From Mesostigma viride (lineage: Eukaryota > Streptophyta > Mesostigmatophyceae > Mesostigmatales > Mesostigmataceae), in contig RPFO01001592.1 in assembly GCA_009746045.1 (NCBI GenBank), positions 1 through 64,000 on the forward strand: a stretch of DNA of 64,000 nt. The letters are read 5' to 3'. Both the position numbers and the translations under genes were made by a program. The stretch's first letter is position 1, and every line of letters starts with the position of its first letter. The notes under the pieces were generated by a model. It did not search any database. It worked only from the letters and a program-made list of their open reading frames with translations, and was not told the origin of the DNA. Positions 55,632 to 64,000 of the stretch are shown here, one piece after another.

Positions 55632-56743
55632 TCACGTGGACGGGATGAACTGCCAATTCAACTTGGCGCAGATCCCTTTCCACATGACGTCCTGTCCCCA
55701 CAGCTTTTCCTTGCTCTTCAGGAGCGGAAAATGATCTAGGAACTCGTCGTATCCCTGTAACTGACACATCTTGTGTAGCGTATACGAATAATTCAAAAAA
55801 TTCTTCCTGTTCTTCGGGCAAATGTCCTCAAAAGGTTTCTGAATCGACCGAAACATGTTCCTCAGTGTCTCTTCCTGCTCGAGCGTCATGGTGGGCGGCG
55901 GGGTGCCGTTCAGGATGTGCGTGATCTGGACGGAATGCTCGAAGTAGCGCGGCATACGGAGCTTGCGCAGGATCTTCCGCACGTTCTTGGGGGTGATGCT
56001 CTCGCGGTTCACCACGCGCATCTTCTTGAACTCCTTGTCGACGGCCGCGACCACGTCGTCGGGGATCGTCGACCTCTCGCGCGCGTGGAATTGCGCGATG
56101 CACTCGTTCAAGTGGTTGATCCGCTTGTAGCAGTAGTCGCGGTGTTGACAGACGTGCCGTAGGGACAGGCCTCGATCCCGTCGTTGGTCGCCGGCATGGT
56201 CATGGCGCACTTGGTGCACATCAGGTCCGCCCTCGCCGCGTCCTCGATCATGTTGACGTTGCACTCGGGACAGAATCCGTACGAAATTTGGTAGTGCGCG
56301 AGAGTCTGCTCCTGTCCGAGGATGTGTTCCGGGATGAAGGGCATCCGTCGCAGCGCCGCCATGAACTCGTCGTAGATGCGCCCTCGCAGCGCCGACTTGT
56401 CCTCCTTCCTCGCGTTCGGGGCCTCCGCGATGCGGTACCCGCGTTCGATCGCCTCTTTGATCGGCATCGTGGTCTCCTTGGCTTTCGTCTTCACGGTCAC
56501 CCATCCGTCGCCGTTGGGAATCGCGACGATCTCGTCCTTGGAATACTTGCGCTTCTTCTTGCTCCGTTCCGTCTCCACGGCCGTCGTGTACTTCAGGTAG
56601 ATCGGGCCGACCTCCAGCATGAACTGGATGCAGTTTTCCGACATCGCCTCGCCGCGAGACTCGAAGTAGTCCATGCACTCCTTGAACTTGGCCTCCACGG
56701 TCGTCTTCTGGGACGCGGAAGGGCGGACGACCGGATCTTCCAT
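55632..56743 (-). CDS. VLTF3-like late transcription factor, frameshifted
   Basis: About 370 codons. The N-terminal frame (from 56,743) contains the zinc ribbon at about residues 163-195 (GFCPECNVNMIE, then LMCTKCAMTM). After a shift near 56,150 the second frame gives the strongly conserved VLTF3 domain: RINHLNECIAQFHARE, IPDDVVAAVDKEFKK, LRMPRYFEHSVQI and FPLLKSKEKLWGQD, ending near WQFIPS. This is the poxvirus VLTF3 family, which activates late viral genes. The single break is probably a one-base error; nothing else suggests loss of function. Confidence 0.9.
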
Positions 56744-56788
56744 CCGCGCGTTCTAGTGAGAAAAAAAAAACACCCCTGTCTAGACAAA

Positions 56789-57265
56789 ATGTCGAGCTCC
56801 CAGGAATCCTCCTCCTCCTCCGCCCCCGTCCCAACCAAGTTCAAGCCCTCGAGCCGCCTCTCCAAAAAGAGGCCGGCGCCCGAGGCAGAGGAGCCCGTAC
56901 CCGCGCCCGCGCCCGCGCCCGCGCCCGTGCCCGTGTCCGTGCCCGTGCCCGCGTCCGCGACGGTGTCGGAGCCTGTGCCCGTGACCCCGACCGCGGCGCC
57001 GGTGCCGCAGGACGACGTCCCCACCCCGATGGCCGAGGTCCCGCCCAAGGCCGCGAAATCCAAGAAGTCGTCCTTTATGAGCGCGTCGATCCCCGCTATG
57101 TCTGTCGGCGACGTGCGCAAGTGTTTGAACGAGATCCGACGACTCGGCCCCGAGGCGACGTCCGCGCACGTCCTCGCGACGAACGGGTGGACAGCAGGAG
57201 AGTTCGCGCTCAAGTACCTCCTGGGGAATAATCCGTCGGCGAAGAGCGCGAAGGAGGACTCGTAA
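56789..57265 (+). CDS. Pro/Val-rich protein with C-terminal helical domain, 158 aa
   Basis: ATG at 56,789, after an A-run. Residues 42-80 are a Pro-Ala and Pro-Val dipeptide repeat; the C-terminal 55 residues form a folded helical segment (MSVGDVRKCLNEIRRLG, TNGWTAGEFALKYLL). The latter could be a small DNA- or protein-binding domain. No family recognised. Confidence 0.6.
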   Translation: MSSSQESSSSSAPVPTKFKPSSRLSKKRPAPEAEEPVPAPAPAPAPVPVSVPVPASATVSEPVPVTPTAAPVPQDDVPTPMAEVPPKAAKSKKSSFMSASIPAMSVGDVRKCLNEIRRLGPEATSAHVLATNGWTAGEFALKYLLGNNPSAKSAKEDS

Positions 57266-57299
57266 AATTGTGTCTGCGAATTAGTACTAGACCCCCGGG

Positions 57300-57821
57300 A
57301 TGACGACCCCCGAGCCCGTCGAGTTCGTGCCGAAAGCGAGACCCACCGCCTCCTCGGACGCGGACGCGAGGATCCGAGTCGACAAATGGTCCATTTATCG
57401 ACTTCTGTTCAAGTCGTCCGTGTTGACGAGTACGGACGGCGTTTCGTGGCGTTACAGCCATCCGAAGCTGAACGCCTACGCGTTTTTCCTGATCGTGTCG
57501 TTCGGCCTGTTATACGGACAATACAGGACCTCGATTCAGCCCGCCTCGCCCGCCGCCCATCGTCGCGCGTGGATGGCGGGACAGGTGGCGGCAGGGCTTT
57601 TGTTCGCCGTCGGGACCAAGAAGTACTTTGATTTCTATGGGTACTCCGCGGAAGGCATCATGACGATCCAGCCTCACAAATCCCTCATGGGTTTCGCGGC
57701 TTTCGGGATCGCGTCCCTCGCATTTTTGTGGTTCCAGAATAAATTCTACAAGCCCCGCGACTCGGGGACGCGCAAACGAGAAGTGAAAGAAAGAATCGTT
57801 CATTTTATTAATGATGAATAA
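57300..57821 (+). CDS. Three-span membrane protein, 173 aa
   Basis: Hydrophobic segments at about residues 60-76 (AYAFFLIVSFGLLYGQ), 89-105 (AWMAGQVAAGLLFAVGT) and 128-145 (LMGFAAFGIASLAFLWF), with a basic C-terminal tail (KRKREV-like, in the pattern TRKREVKER). An intact ORF. Probably a virion membrane protein (inference). Confidence 0.7.
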   Translation: MTTPEPVEFVPKARPTASSDADARIRVDKWSIYRLLFKSSVLTSTDGVSWRYSHPKLNAYAFFLIVSFGLLYGQYRTSIQPASPAAHRRAWMAGQVAAGLLFAVGTKKYFDFYGYSAEGIMTIQPHKSLMGFAAFGIASLAFLWFQNKFYKPRDSGTRKREVKERIVHFINDE

Positions 57822-57824
57822 AGT

Positions 57825-58414
57825 TCATAGATTCCAACACAGACTTAAGTAAGGCATGTAAAACATCGCGTCCTCGCGAGGGTAGTGCGAGGTGACGACC
57901 ACTCCCTCGTCCCCCTTTTCCATGATGCGCAAGACCATCCCGGCCATCCCCGTCCACCTCTGGAGATCGTTGAACGTCATCTTGCGCACGGCGAAATCCG
58001 CGTATTCGCCGCCATAACGCCCGTGTTCTCGTGGGACGCGAGGAATTCCTCCATCCTCGAACACAGGAACTGGTCCACGTTTCCGTCGTCTAAGACCCAC
58101 TTGTTCTCCTGCCCGTTGTCCCAGTCTTCCGCCGCCATTCTCCTCGTGACGTTCGCCATCCGCTTGTCGTAAAACCCGACGATGTGCGTCATGGGCCGCA
58201 ATATGCGGCTCTCGCGATCCAATTCTATATCGTGCACGGCAAGGACCGATGCACTCGGAAACCTCTTGCTCACGATATACACGTTGCGGTCCCACAGGTC
58301 CGGTTTCGAACTATTGGCACAGGTCACCGCAGATTTCCCTCGTTTCGCGCGAAGGACCGGTCGGCGTTCGCGAGGATGGATACGAAGCGGACGGCTTGTG
58401 AGTACCGTTGCCAT
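57825..58414 (-). CDS. Unknown protein, about 196 aa, frameshifted
   Basis: The first frame (start 58,414) runs to about 58,010 with LFSRMEE-type helical content (FLCSRMEEFLASHE). The second frame continues to 57,825 with FNDLQRWTGMAGMVLRIMEK and MPYLSLCWNL. Both pieces are mixed alpha/beta with Arg-rich N-terminus. No Cys cluster or membrane span. The gene is convergent with the membrane protein at 57,821. No family recognised. Confidence 0.55.
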
Positions 58415-58444
58415 ACCCGTACTACCTATCGGACAAAAAAACTC

Positions 58445-59624
58445 TCACGGCGGGAACGGGATCCCGTCCGTCATCTCCTCTCCATCTTCCGATTCGTCGC
58501 CGTCCTCGTCTTCCGTGTCGAGCGCCTCGTCGCCGAGCATCGCCTGAAGGTGTCCCACCCCGCGTCCGTGGAGTAACTCCATGCGGTCGTTCTCCTCCAC
58601 GCGCAACCTGCGCTCAATCTCCTGGCGAGTGGCGACACGGCGCGACAGAAGGTGCGAACCGAAACGGGCGGCGATCGACTCGAACCGGGTCAAGGCGGAC
58701 GCGACGAGGTCGCGGCGGGAAGGGAAGTGGTCCTCGATCGCGTACAGGACCCAGCGAACGTAGTCGAACAGAGACTGGGTGTGGTTGTGGTACGCGTGCT
58801 TCTCTTCCTCTCCTTCGCGAAGGTTCGTCTGGATCTGTCGAAACCGCTCCCTGGTCATCCCGGTGGCGACGTAATGCGCGTCGTTGTCCACCTCGGCGAT
58901 CCATCCGATGTCGAAAATCCGTTTCTCCGGCGATATATGGAGCGGGAACTCCTTCACCTTCTCGAACTGGGTCGACACGGAGTGAAGGATGAGCGTCGCG
59001 TTCTCGAGGCCGAAGATCCGGAGAGACATCCCCACGGACTGGTCCACGAGCATCATGAAGTCCCACCCCGGGTCGCATCCGGTCTTGGTCGTCCCGTTCT
59101 CTGGATGCCGGCCATCTCTTTCATCTGGGCGCGAAAACGGCGGCGGACGTCGTCGGCCACCTTGGCCTTCCGCATCTCCCCCGACGCGAACTTGTGCGCC
59201 GTCAGAGACGTTAACGAGAGATTCGATGAACGCAGCAGCTGACTCGCCGATAACATGCCCTTGGGCAAGGGGATATCGCGAGGTCCGAGAAGCGCCCCTC
59301 GTACGGGTTCCCGCCCATGTCGACCCCGAACACGGATTTCGGGATGAACGGCGACTTGCGCAACAACGTCGCGACGGATTTCGCGCACGCCAGACGTTGG
59401 GAAGCGCCCACGACGGTCATGGCGCGCAAGATGCACGACATCACGACGACGTCCGCCAAGTAGTCGTCGCGACCATCGGGTCTCTTAACGGGTGTGCACC
59501 ACGGCAGGAACGGTTTCATTCCGGCGACGGAGGACACATCGTCCACGTTGTTGAGACCCAGCAGATGATACAAGACATCGGACACGCTGGCGAGCTGGTT
59601 GGCAGCGTCTACGTGCACGAACAT
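58445..59624 (-). CDS. Unknown protein, about 393 aa, twice frameshifted
   Basis: The coding trail starts at 59,624 (MFVHVDAANQLA), shifts near 59,270 and again near 59,070, and ends at 58,445. N-terminal part: DYLADVVVMSCILRAMTVVG. Middle: SLTSLTAHKFASGEMRKAKV. C-terminal part: a fold with FDIGWIAEVDNDAHYVATG and a helical region, then an acidic tail (DTEDEDGDESEDGEE). The domain with GRDDYLADVVV hints at an enzyme, but I cannot place it. A GA dinucleotide tract of about 11 repeats lies just before the start (59,636-59,660). Confidence 0.55.
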
Positions 59625-59782
59625 GGTGGGACTGCAGAGAGAGAGAGAGAGAGAGGGAGGACGCCACAGGCCCACACCCCTCTTTTTATATTTGTCCTCA
59701 CCGACATTTTATTAAGTTAAACGACACGATCAGCAAGTTAAGACGACACGTCGGCCGATCGGTCGGTCAGAATTGGCCCTCC

Positions 59783-62348
59783 TCAGTTCATCGACTCGGA
59801 CACGATGTCGAGAGAAGTGGATCCGATGGCGCCCATGTTGTTGCTGTTCGTAACGGTATTGGGCGCCGGGTTGGACATCGCGCGACTGTGGGATCCGGAA
59901 CCGCGGATCTTCACGAGCTGCATGCTCTCGTCGTTCCCGATGCGGAAACCGTAGGTGACGGTCTGCGACTGGGCGTACATCTCCTTCCAGCCGTACAGCT
60001 GGGTGTTGGCGGCGGTGAGGGCCGCGGCCTTCACGCGGACGTCGTCGTACCAGATGGCGTACCCGGGCAGAGCCATGCCGGGGCCGAGGGTCAGGGTCGG
60101 CGACGCGCCGACGTTGACGGACGCGCTGATGGTCGCCACCAGGACGCCGTTCAGGTACAGAGTCGTGGCGGTGCCGTCACGGACCACGGCCAAGGTGAAG
60201 GACTCGACGCCCTGCAGAAGGGCCGCGGAGGACTGGGCCGAAGTGGTGCCGTCGGACACGGTGAGGTGGCCGGCGTTGGTCACGGTGACGGTGGTCGTGC
60301 CGTACGACAGCAGGACGAGACCGTTCGCGCTCGAGCTCGTCAGGTCGGACTTGGGGGTCACCTTGGTCACGAGGGTGAAGGTGCCGCTGGGAAGGGAGTC
60401 GGAGCACGAGGCGCTCTGAAGACCGGAGTCGTTGATCTTCAAGACGCCGTCCACGATGGACGCGCCGCCGTTCAGAGTGACCGTCTTGGCGCCCACCTCC
60501 GAGGTGGCGCCGGAGTTGAACTCCCAACGCACGTCGTCCGAGCCGGACGCGAGCGAGGAGAGGAGGACAGTCGTGCCCGGAGCGTACCGGTCGGCCTCGG
60601 CGATGGTGCGGGAGAACAGCAGCTGACCGCCCTCAAAGTGCCAGTAGGAGCCGGTGTGGTCACCCTTGTCCTGGGAGGTCTCCCCCTCGCCCATGTGCCA
60701 TGTGATGGCACGATCCGAGAAGGCGGAGTTGCCGTCCATGAAGATACCACCGCCGTTGGCGTTGGCGTTGGTGGCGGTGCCGTTCTCAACGTGGGCGAGA
60801 GTCATGGTCTTGTCGACGACGTCGACGTTGGTCTCCGTGGTCGTCACGCTGTTCACCGCGCCGTCCACCTGCAGCTGGCCGGAAATCTTGACGACGCCGG
60901 TGGCGGAGGTGAGCTCCAGGATGCCCGCGGAGGTGTTGATCTTGCCGCTGCCGGTGGCCGTGCTGGTGAGGACGAGGTCCTTGGTGATGGCCACGGACTG
61001 GGCGGCGTCCAGAGACAGCACGTTGTTCGCGGTCGCGAGGGCGCTGTCGGTGAAGGTCACATCCTCGACGGCGACGGTCCCGGACGCGGAGGTGATGGAG
61101 AGACCGTTGGCGGAGGTGCTGACGGTGTTGTCGGTCACCTTGACGTTCTCGATGATGACGGACTTGGTGGCGCCCGCGGTGAGGGTCATATCGATGTCGC
61201 CGACCGCGGACATGGCCGCGTCGGTGAACAGACGTCCTCGACCTGCACGGTGCCGGCGTTGGAGCTCAGAGTCAGAGCGCCCGAGACGGTGCTGACTGCG
61301 TTGTCCGCGACGGTCACGTTCTCCACCTTGACGGCGGCGCCCGACCCGGCGGTGATGGAGATGTCCCCGCTGGCGACGGACATGGCCGCGTCAGTGAAGA
61401 CGACGTCCTCGACCTGCACGGTGCCGGCAGCAGAGGCGAGAGTCAGAGCGCCCGAGGCGGTGCTGACCGCACCGTCCGCGATGGTCACGTCCTCGACGCG
61501 GACCGAGGCGCCGGTGCCGGCGGTGATGGAAAGATCACCGCTGGCGACGGACAGGGCGGCGTCGGCGAAGACGACGTCCTCGACCTGCACGGTCCCGGCC
61601 GCGGAGGCCAGGGTGAGGGGGCCGGAGGAGGTGCTGACAGCGCCGTCCGCGACTGTCACGTTCTCGACATGGACAGAGGCGCCGGCGCCGGCGGTGAGGG
61701 TCATGTCGCCGCTGGCGACGGACAGGGCGGCGTCGGTGAAGACGACGTCCTCGACCTGCACGGTCCCGGCCGCGGAGGCCAGGGTGAGGGGGCCGGAGGT
61801 GGTGGACACGGCGCCGTCGGCGACGGACAGATTCTCGATGTGGACGACGCCGGAGGCGGAGGTGACGTCCAGATCGCCGTTGGAGGTGCTGATGACGTTG
61901 TCGGTCACCTTGACGCCCTCGACGAGCACGGACTTGGTCGCGCCGGCGGAGAGGACGAGGTCCACGTCGGTCGCGGGCTGCATGGCGTTGTTGTTGACGA
62001 CGACATCCTCGACCTGGACACTGGTCTGACCGCGGAGGGACAACACGCTGTCGGACGCGGTCAGGGAACTGTCCTGGAAAGTGACGTTCTCGACGGTCAG
62101 GCTGTTATTGATGCCATTCAGACCGTTGGTGCGCAGGGTGCCAGTGACGGTGGCGTTCCCATCGACGGTGAAGGACTTGCTGGCGTGGGACCCATACCAA
62201 AGTTTGGCTGGATGATGATGTTATTTTGGGCCTTGATCAGGAGGTCCTTCATGCTCGCGCTCGTCGCCGTGTCACCCAGGATCTCATTGGTGAACATGCG
62301 ACGGAACTTGGAGGCCCCGAGGTTCTCGCAAAGCAGTACGGACGCCAT
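59783..62348 (-). CDS. Giant fibre-like protein 2, frameshifted
   Basis: About 855 codons from 62,348 to 59,783, with breaks near 62,205 and 61,226. The N-terminal anchor (ASKFRRMFTNEIL) resembles that of fibre 1. The shaft is a beta-repeat region with four or more 57 residue units (for example SGDMTLTAGAGASVHVENVT), followed by a single laminin-G-like domain (from about 60,600) and the shared C-terminal TVTYGFRIGNDESMQL and GAIGS end. The break at 61,226 can be placed exactly because the repeat there lacks one base compared with its sister units. A GTATAC box precedes the start. Probably a virion attachment fibre. Confidence 0.75.
61226..61910 (-). repeat. 171 bp tandem repeats in the fibre 2 shaft
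   Basis: The word CGACGTCCTCGACCTGCACG recurs at 61,401, 61,572 and 61,743 (171 base spacing), with a fourth, one-base-shorter version at 61,229. Each unit encodes a 57 residue beta-repeat. Such tandem units can vary in number by recombination and alter fibre length. Confidence 0.75.
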
Positions 62349-62361
62349 GATCGACTATGTG

Positions 62362-62367
62362 GTATAC
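62362..62367 (-). promoter_or_regulatory. GTATAC box before fibre 2
   Basis: GTATAC 13 bases before the ATG at 62,348 on the minus strand; recurrent box. Confidence 0.4.
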
Positions 62368-62391
62368 ATTTCGCTTAGATAATTTTTACTT

Positions 62392-64000
62392 TCAGAAGGA
62401 CATTTGGCTCTCGACGAGGACGGAGGCGGGGGCGGACCCGACGGCGCCCATGCTGTTCCCCCAGGTCACGGTGTTCGGGGCGGGGTTGAGCCCGACCCAC
62501 CCGCCGCCACCCGACCCGCACACCTTGACGAGTTGCAACCCCTCATTGTTGGAGATGCGGAAACCGTAGGTGACGGTCTGACTGGCGGCGTACATCTCCT
62601 TCCATCCGTACAGCTGGGTATTCGCGTCCGTGATCGCCGCGTTCTTGACACGCACGTCGTCGAACCACAACGAGTAGCCGGACTGCGCCTTGCCGGGACC
62701 CAGGTCAGTGTGGGCAGAGCACCCACGTCCACCGACGAAGCGATCGTGGCCGACAGCACGCCGTCCACGTACAGACGTGTCGACGAAAGGCTGCCGTCAC
62801 GCACGATGGCCATGGAGAACGGGGTCTCCCCCACGACCTGCGACGTCTGGACAGAGGCGGTTCCGTCCGTGAGGGTCAAGCATCCGCCATTGGTCACCGT
62901 CACGCGCGTGAGCGCGGATGCCGCGACCGCGGCGTTACGGAAGCTGACGTAATCCACAGTGACCTCCTGCCCAGACGGCTGGCGAGTGGTACCCCCGATC
63001 CGGAGGTACGCGTCGGCCGCCTTGATCACGGTGTTTCTCATAATCAGGTTTGTAAGGGTCACGTTGTTCACACCGACCTGCAAGCTTACCTCGACGTCGT
63101 CATACCAGAGACTGAAGAGGTCGCGCGGGTCGGAGGTTTGCGTCCCGGCGGTGTACGACTTCCGTAGAAGGCGGTACTTGTGATAGGCACCGTTGGTAGG
63201 AGTGTTACCGGCGCTCGTGAGAGCTTCGAGATACGCGAACGGGACACGGAGAAGACGATCTCCCAGCCCACCACTGTCCTCGGTGCCGAGGTACAGAACG
63301 GTATTGGAGCAATGGATGCTGATTCGCGCACCGTTGCCGGAACCGGCATAATCGTCTCCGATCCAGAAGACGTTAAAAGAACCAGTGTTCCCGATCAAAC
63401 TCGTCTTCACTCGAGCTTCCACCGTCCACTCTCCGTACCCATCGTTGGCGGTGGCTCCGGTCGTGTTGAGATCGGTCATTTGGACGTAACGGGTGTTCGA
63501 GCTCTGTGCGGGACACGTCACTGCGCCACTGACGGCGGTCACGCCGACGAACGACCCGCTCGTGCCCGTCCCCGTGTTGGCCACGCTCGTCAGATTGTTG
63601 GGGTCGTCGAACCACCTTCCCAGCCACGCGGTGTTGGAGCCGGAGCCCGCCCCTCCGTACGACGCCAAGACCATGTCATTGGCTGCCGTCGAGGACAGGT
63701 CCGCCCCGGGGGTCACCTTCGCCATGATGGAGAACGTGCCGTTGGGGAGGGACGCGGCGCACGTGGCACTCTGCGTCCCCGAGTCGTTCAAACGCAGGAC
63801 GCCGCCGGAAACGGTGGCCCCGGACACGAGCGTCAAGGTCTTGCCCCCGACCTCGGACACGGCGTTCGTGTTGAATTCCCACCGCGCGTCGTCGGACCCC
63901 GACGCCAGAGCGGCGAGATTCATCTCGGTTCCGGGCGCCTCGCGGTCGGCGGCGGCGATGGTGCGGGACAGCAAGAGCTGCCCGCCCTCGAAGTGCCAGT
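62392..64000 (-). CDS. Giant fibre-like protein 3, partial and frameshifted
   Basis: The 5' end lies beyond the window. The frame from 63,974 runs to about 62,710, then a shift leads into the shared C-terminal domain (LYGWKEMYAASQTVTYGFRI) ending at 62,392. A laminin-G-like domain equivalent to that of fibre 2 is interrupted at 63,640-62,905 by an extra laminin-G-like module. It lies directly upstream of fibre 2 in the same orientation, as expected for a tandem duplication. The region before the domain (QSATCAASLPNGTFS) is also shared. Confidence 0.75.
62905..63640 (-). other. Laminin-G-like module nested inside another laminin-G-like domain
   Basis: In fibre 2 the host domain reads LVLLSYGTTTVTVTN without interruption. 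In fibre 3 the same place reads MVLASYGG, then about 245 extra residues beginning AWLGRWFDDPNNL and ending VDYVSFRNAAV, and then resumes TRVTVTNGG. The inserted part is itself a complete laminin-G-like module (GEWTVEARVKT, KYRLLRK, LRIGGTTRQ strands). Confidence 0.75.

Noticed and set aside
59888..62029. 713 codon plus-strand ORF opposite fibre 2
   Set aside because: It is the complement of the fibre repeats; its Gly/Asp/Val composition and repetition mirror the real gene.

Overview
The window looks like a stretch of a GC-rich nucleocytoplasmic large DNA virus (NCLDV, Nucleocytoviricota), either free or integrated in a eukaryotic genome. The evidence is a set of NCLDV hallmark genes on the right side: several double-jelly-roll major capsid proteins (MCP), an A32-type packaging ATPase, a VLTF3-like late transcription factor and a PCNA clamp. 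There are no rRNA genes, no bacterial operon signals and no clear introns. A GTATA-type box lies about 5-16 bases before many start codons and is a candidate viral promoter. I cannot name the family; several MCP paralogs plus lectin-like fibres suggest an alga- or protist-infecting lineage.

Layout. 1-2.6 kb: an IS630/Tc1-like transposase. 2.6-5 kb: small virion-type membrane and helical proteins. 5.1-11.7 kb: a fibre locus (one giant frameshifted fibre protein plus two shorter ones). 11.7-14.1 kb: a staphylococcal-nuclease-like enzyme and a conserved virion-type protein. 14.3-15.3 kb: two convergent MYND zinc-finger genes. 15.3-22 kb: an expanded family of proteins sharing a KFPGxGQR motif, with one dead copy, among small basic and membrane proteins. 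22-25.5 kb: zinc-binding, coiled-coil and acidic proteins. 25.5-31.4 kb: a repeat-rich zone whose core is a near-perfect 5.1 kb inverted repeat centred at 28,846. 31.4-39.2 kb: a tandem pair of unknown 410-460 aa proteins, a MITE-like element, a JAMM-type protease-like protein and the packaging ATPase. 39.2-52.2 kb: the capsid locus, in which one MCP gene is interrupted by an array of 206 bp palindromes flanked by a 5 bp target-site duplication, and part of the gene is present in three copies through an inverted (fold-back) duplication. 52.2-59.7 kb: a LysM virion-type protein, PCNA, VLTF3 and small membrane proteins. 59.8-64 kb: two more fibre genes, the last running off the window.

How it fits together. 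Most of the content is late or structural: capsid shell (MCPs), fibres and lectin modules for attachment, a LysM protein that could contact a host wall, genome packaging (A32), late transcription (VLTF3) and replication (PCNA). The most unusual theme is that laminin-G/concanavalin-like modules are placed inside other proteins: inside one MCP, and inside a fibre domain that exists uninterrupted in a neighbouring paralog.

Caution. About half of the long genes are broken by single-base frameshifts, many at C or G runs. This fits indel errors in a long-read assembly or decay of an integrated virus. Frameshifted genes are annotated here over their whole inferred span with the break positions given.
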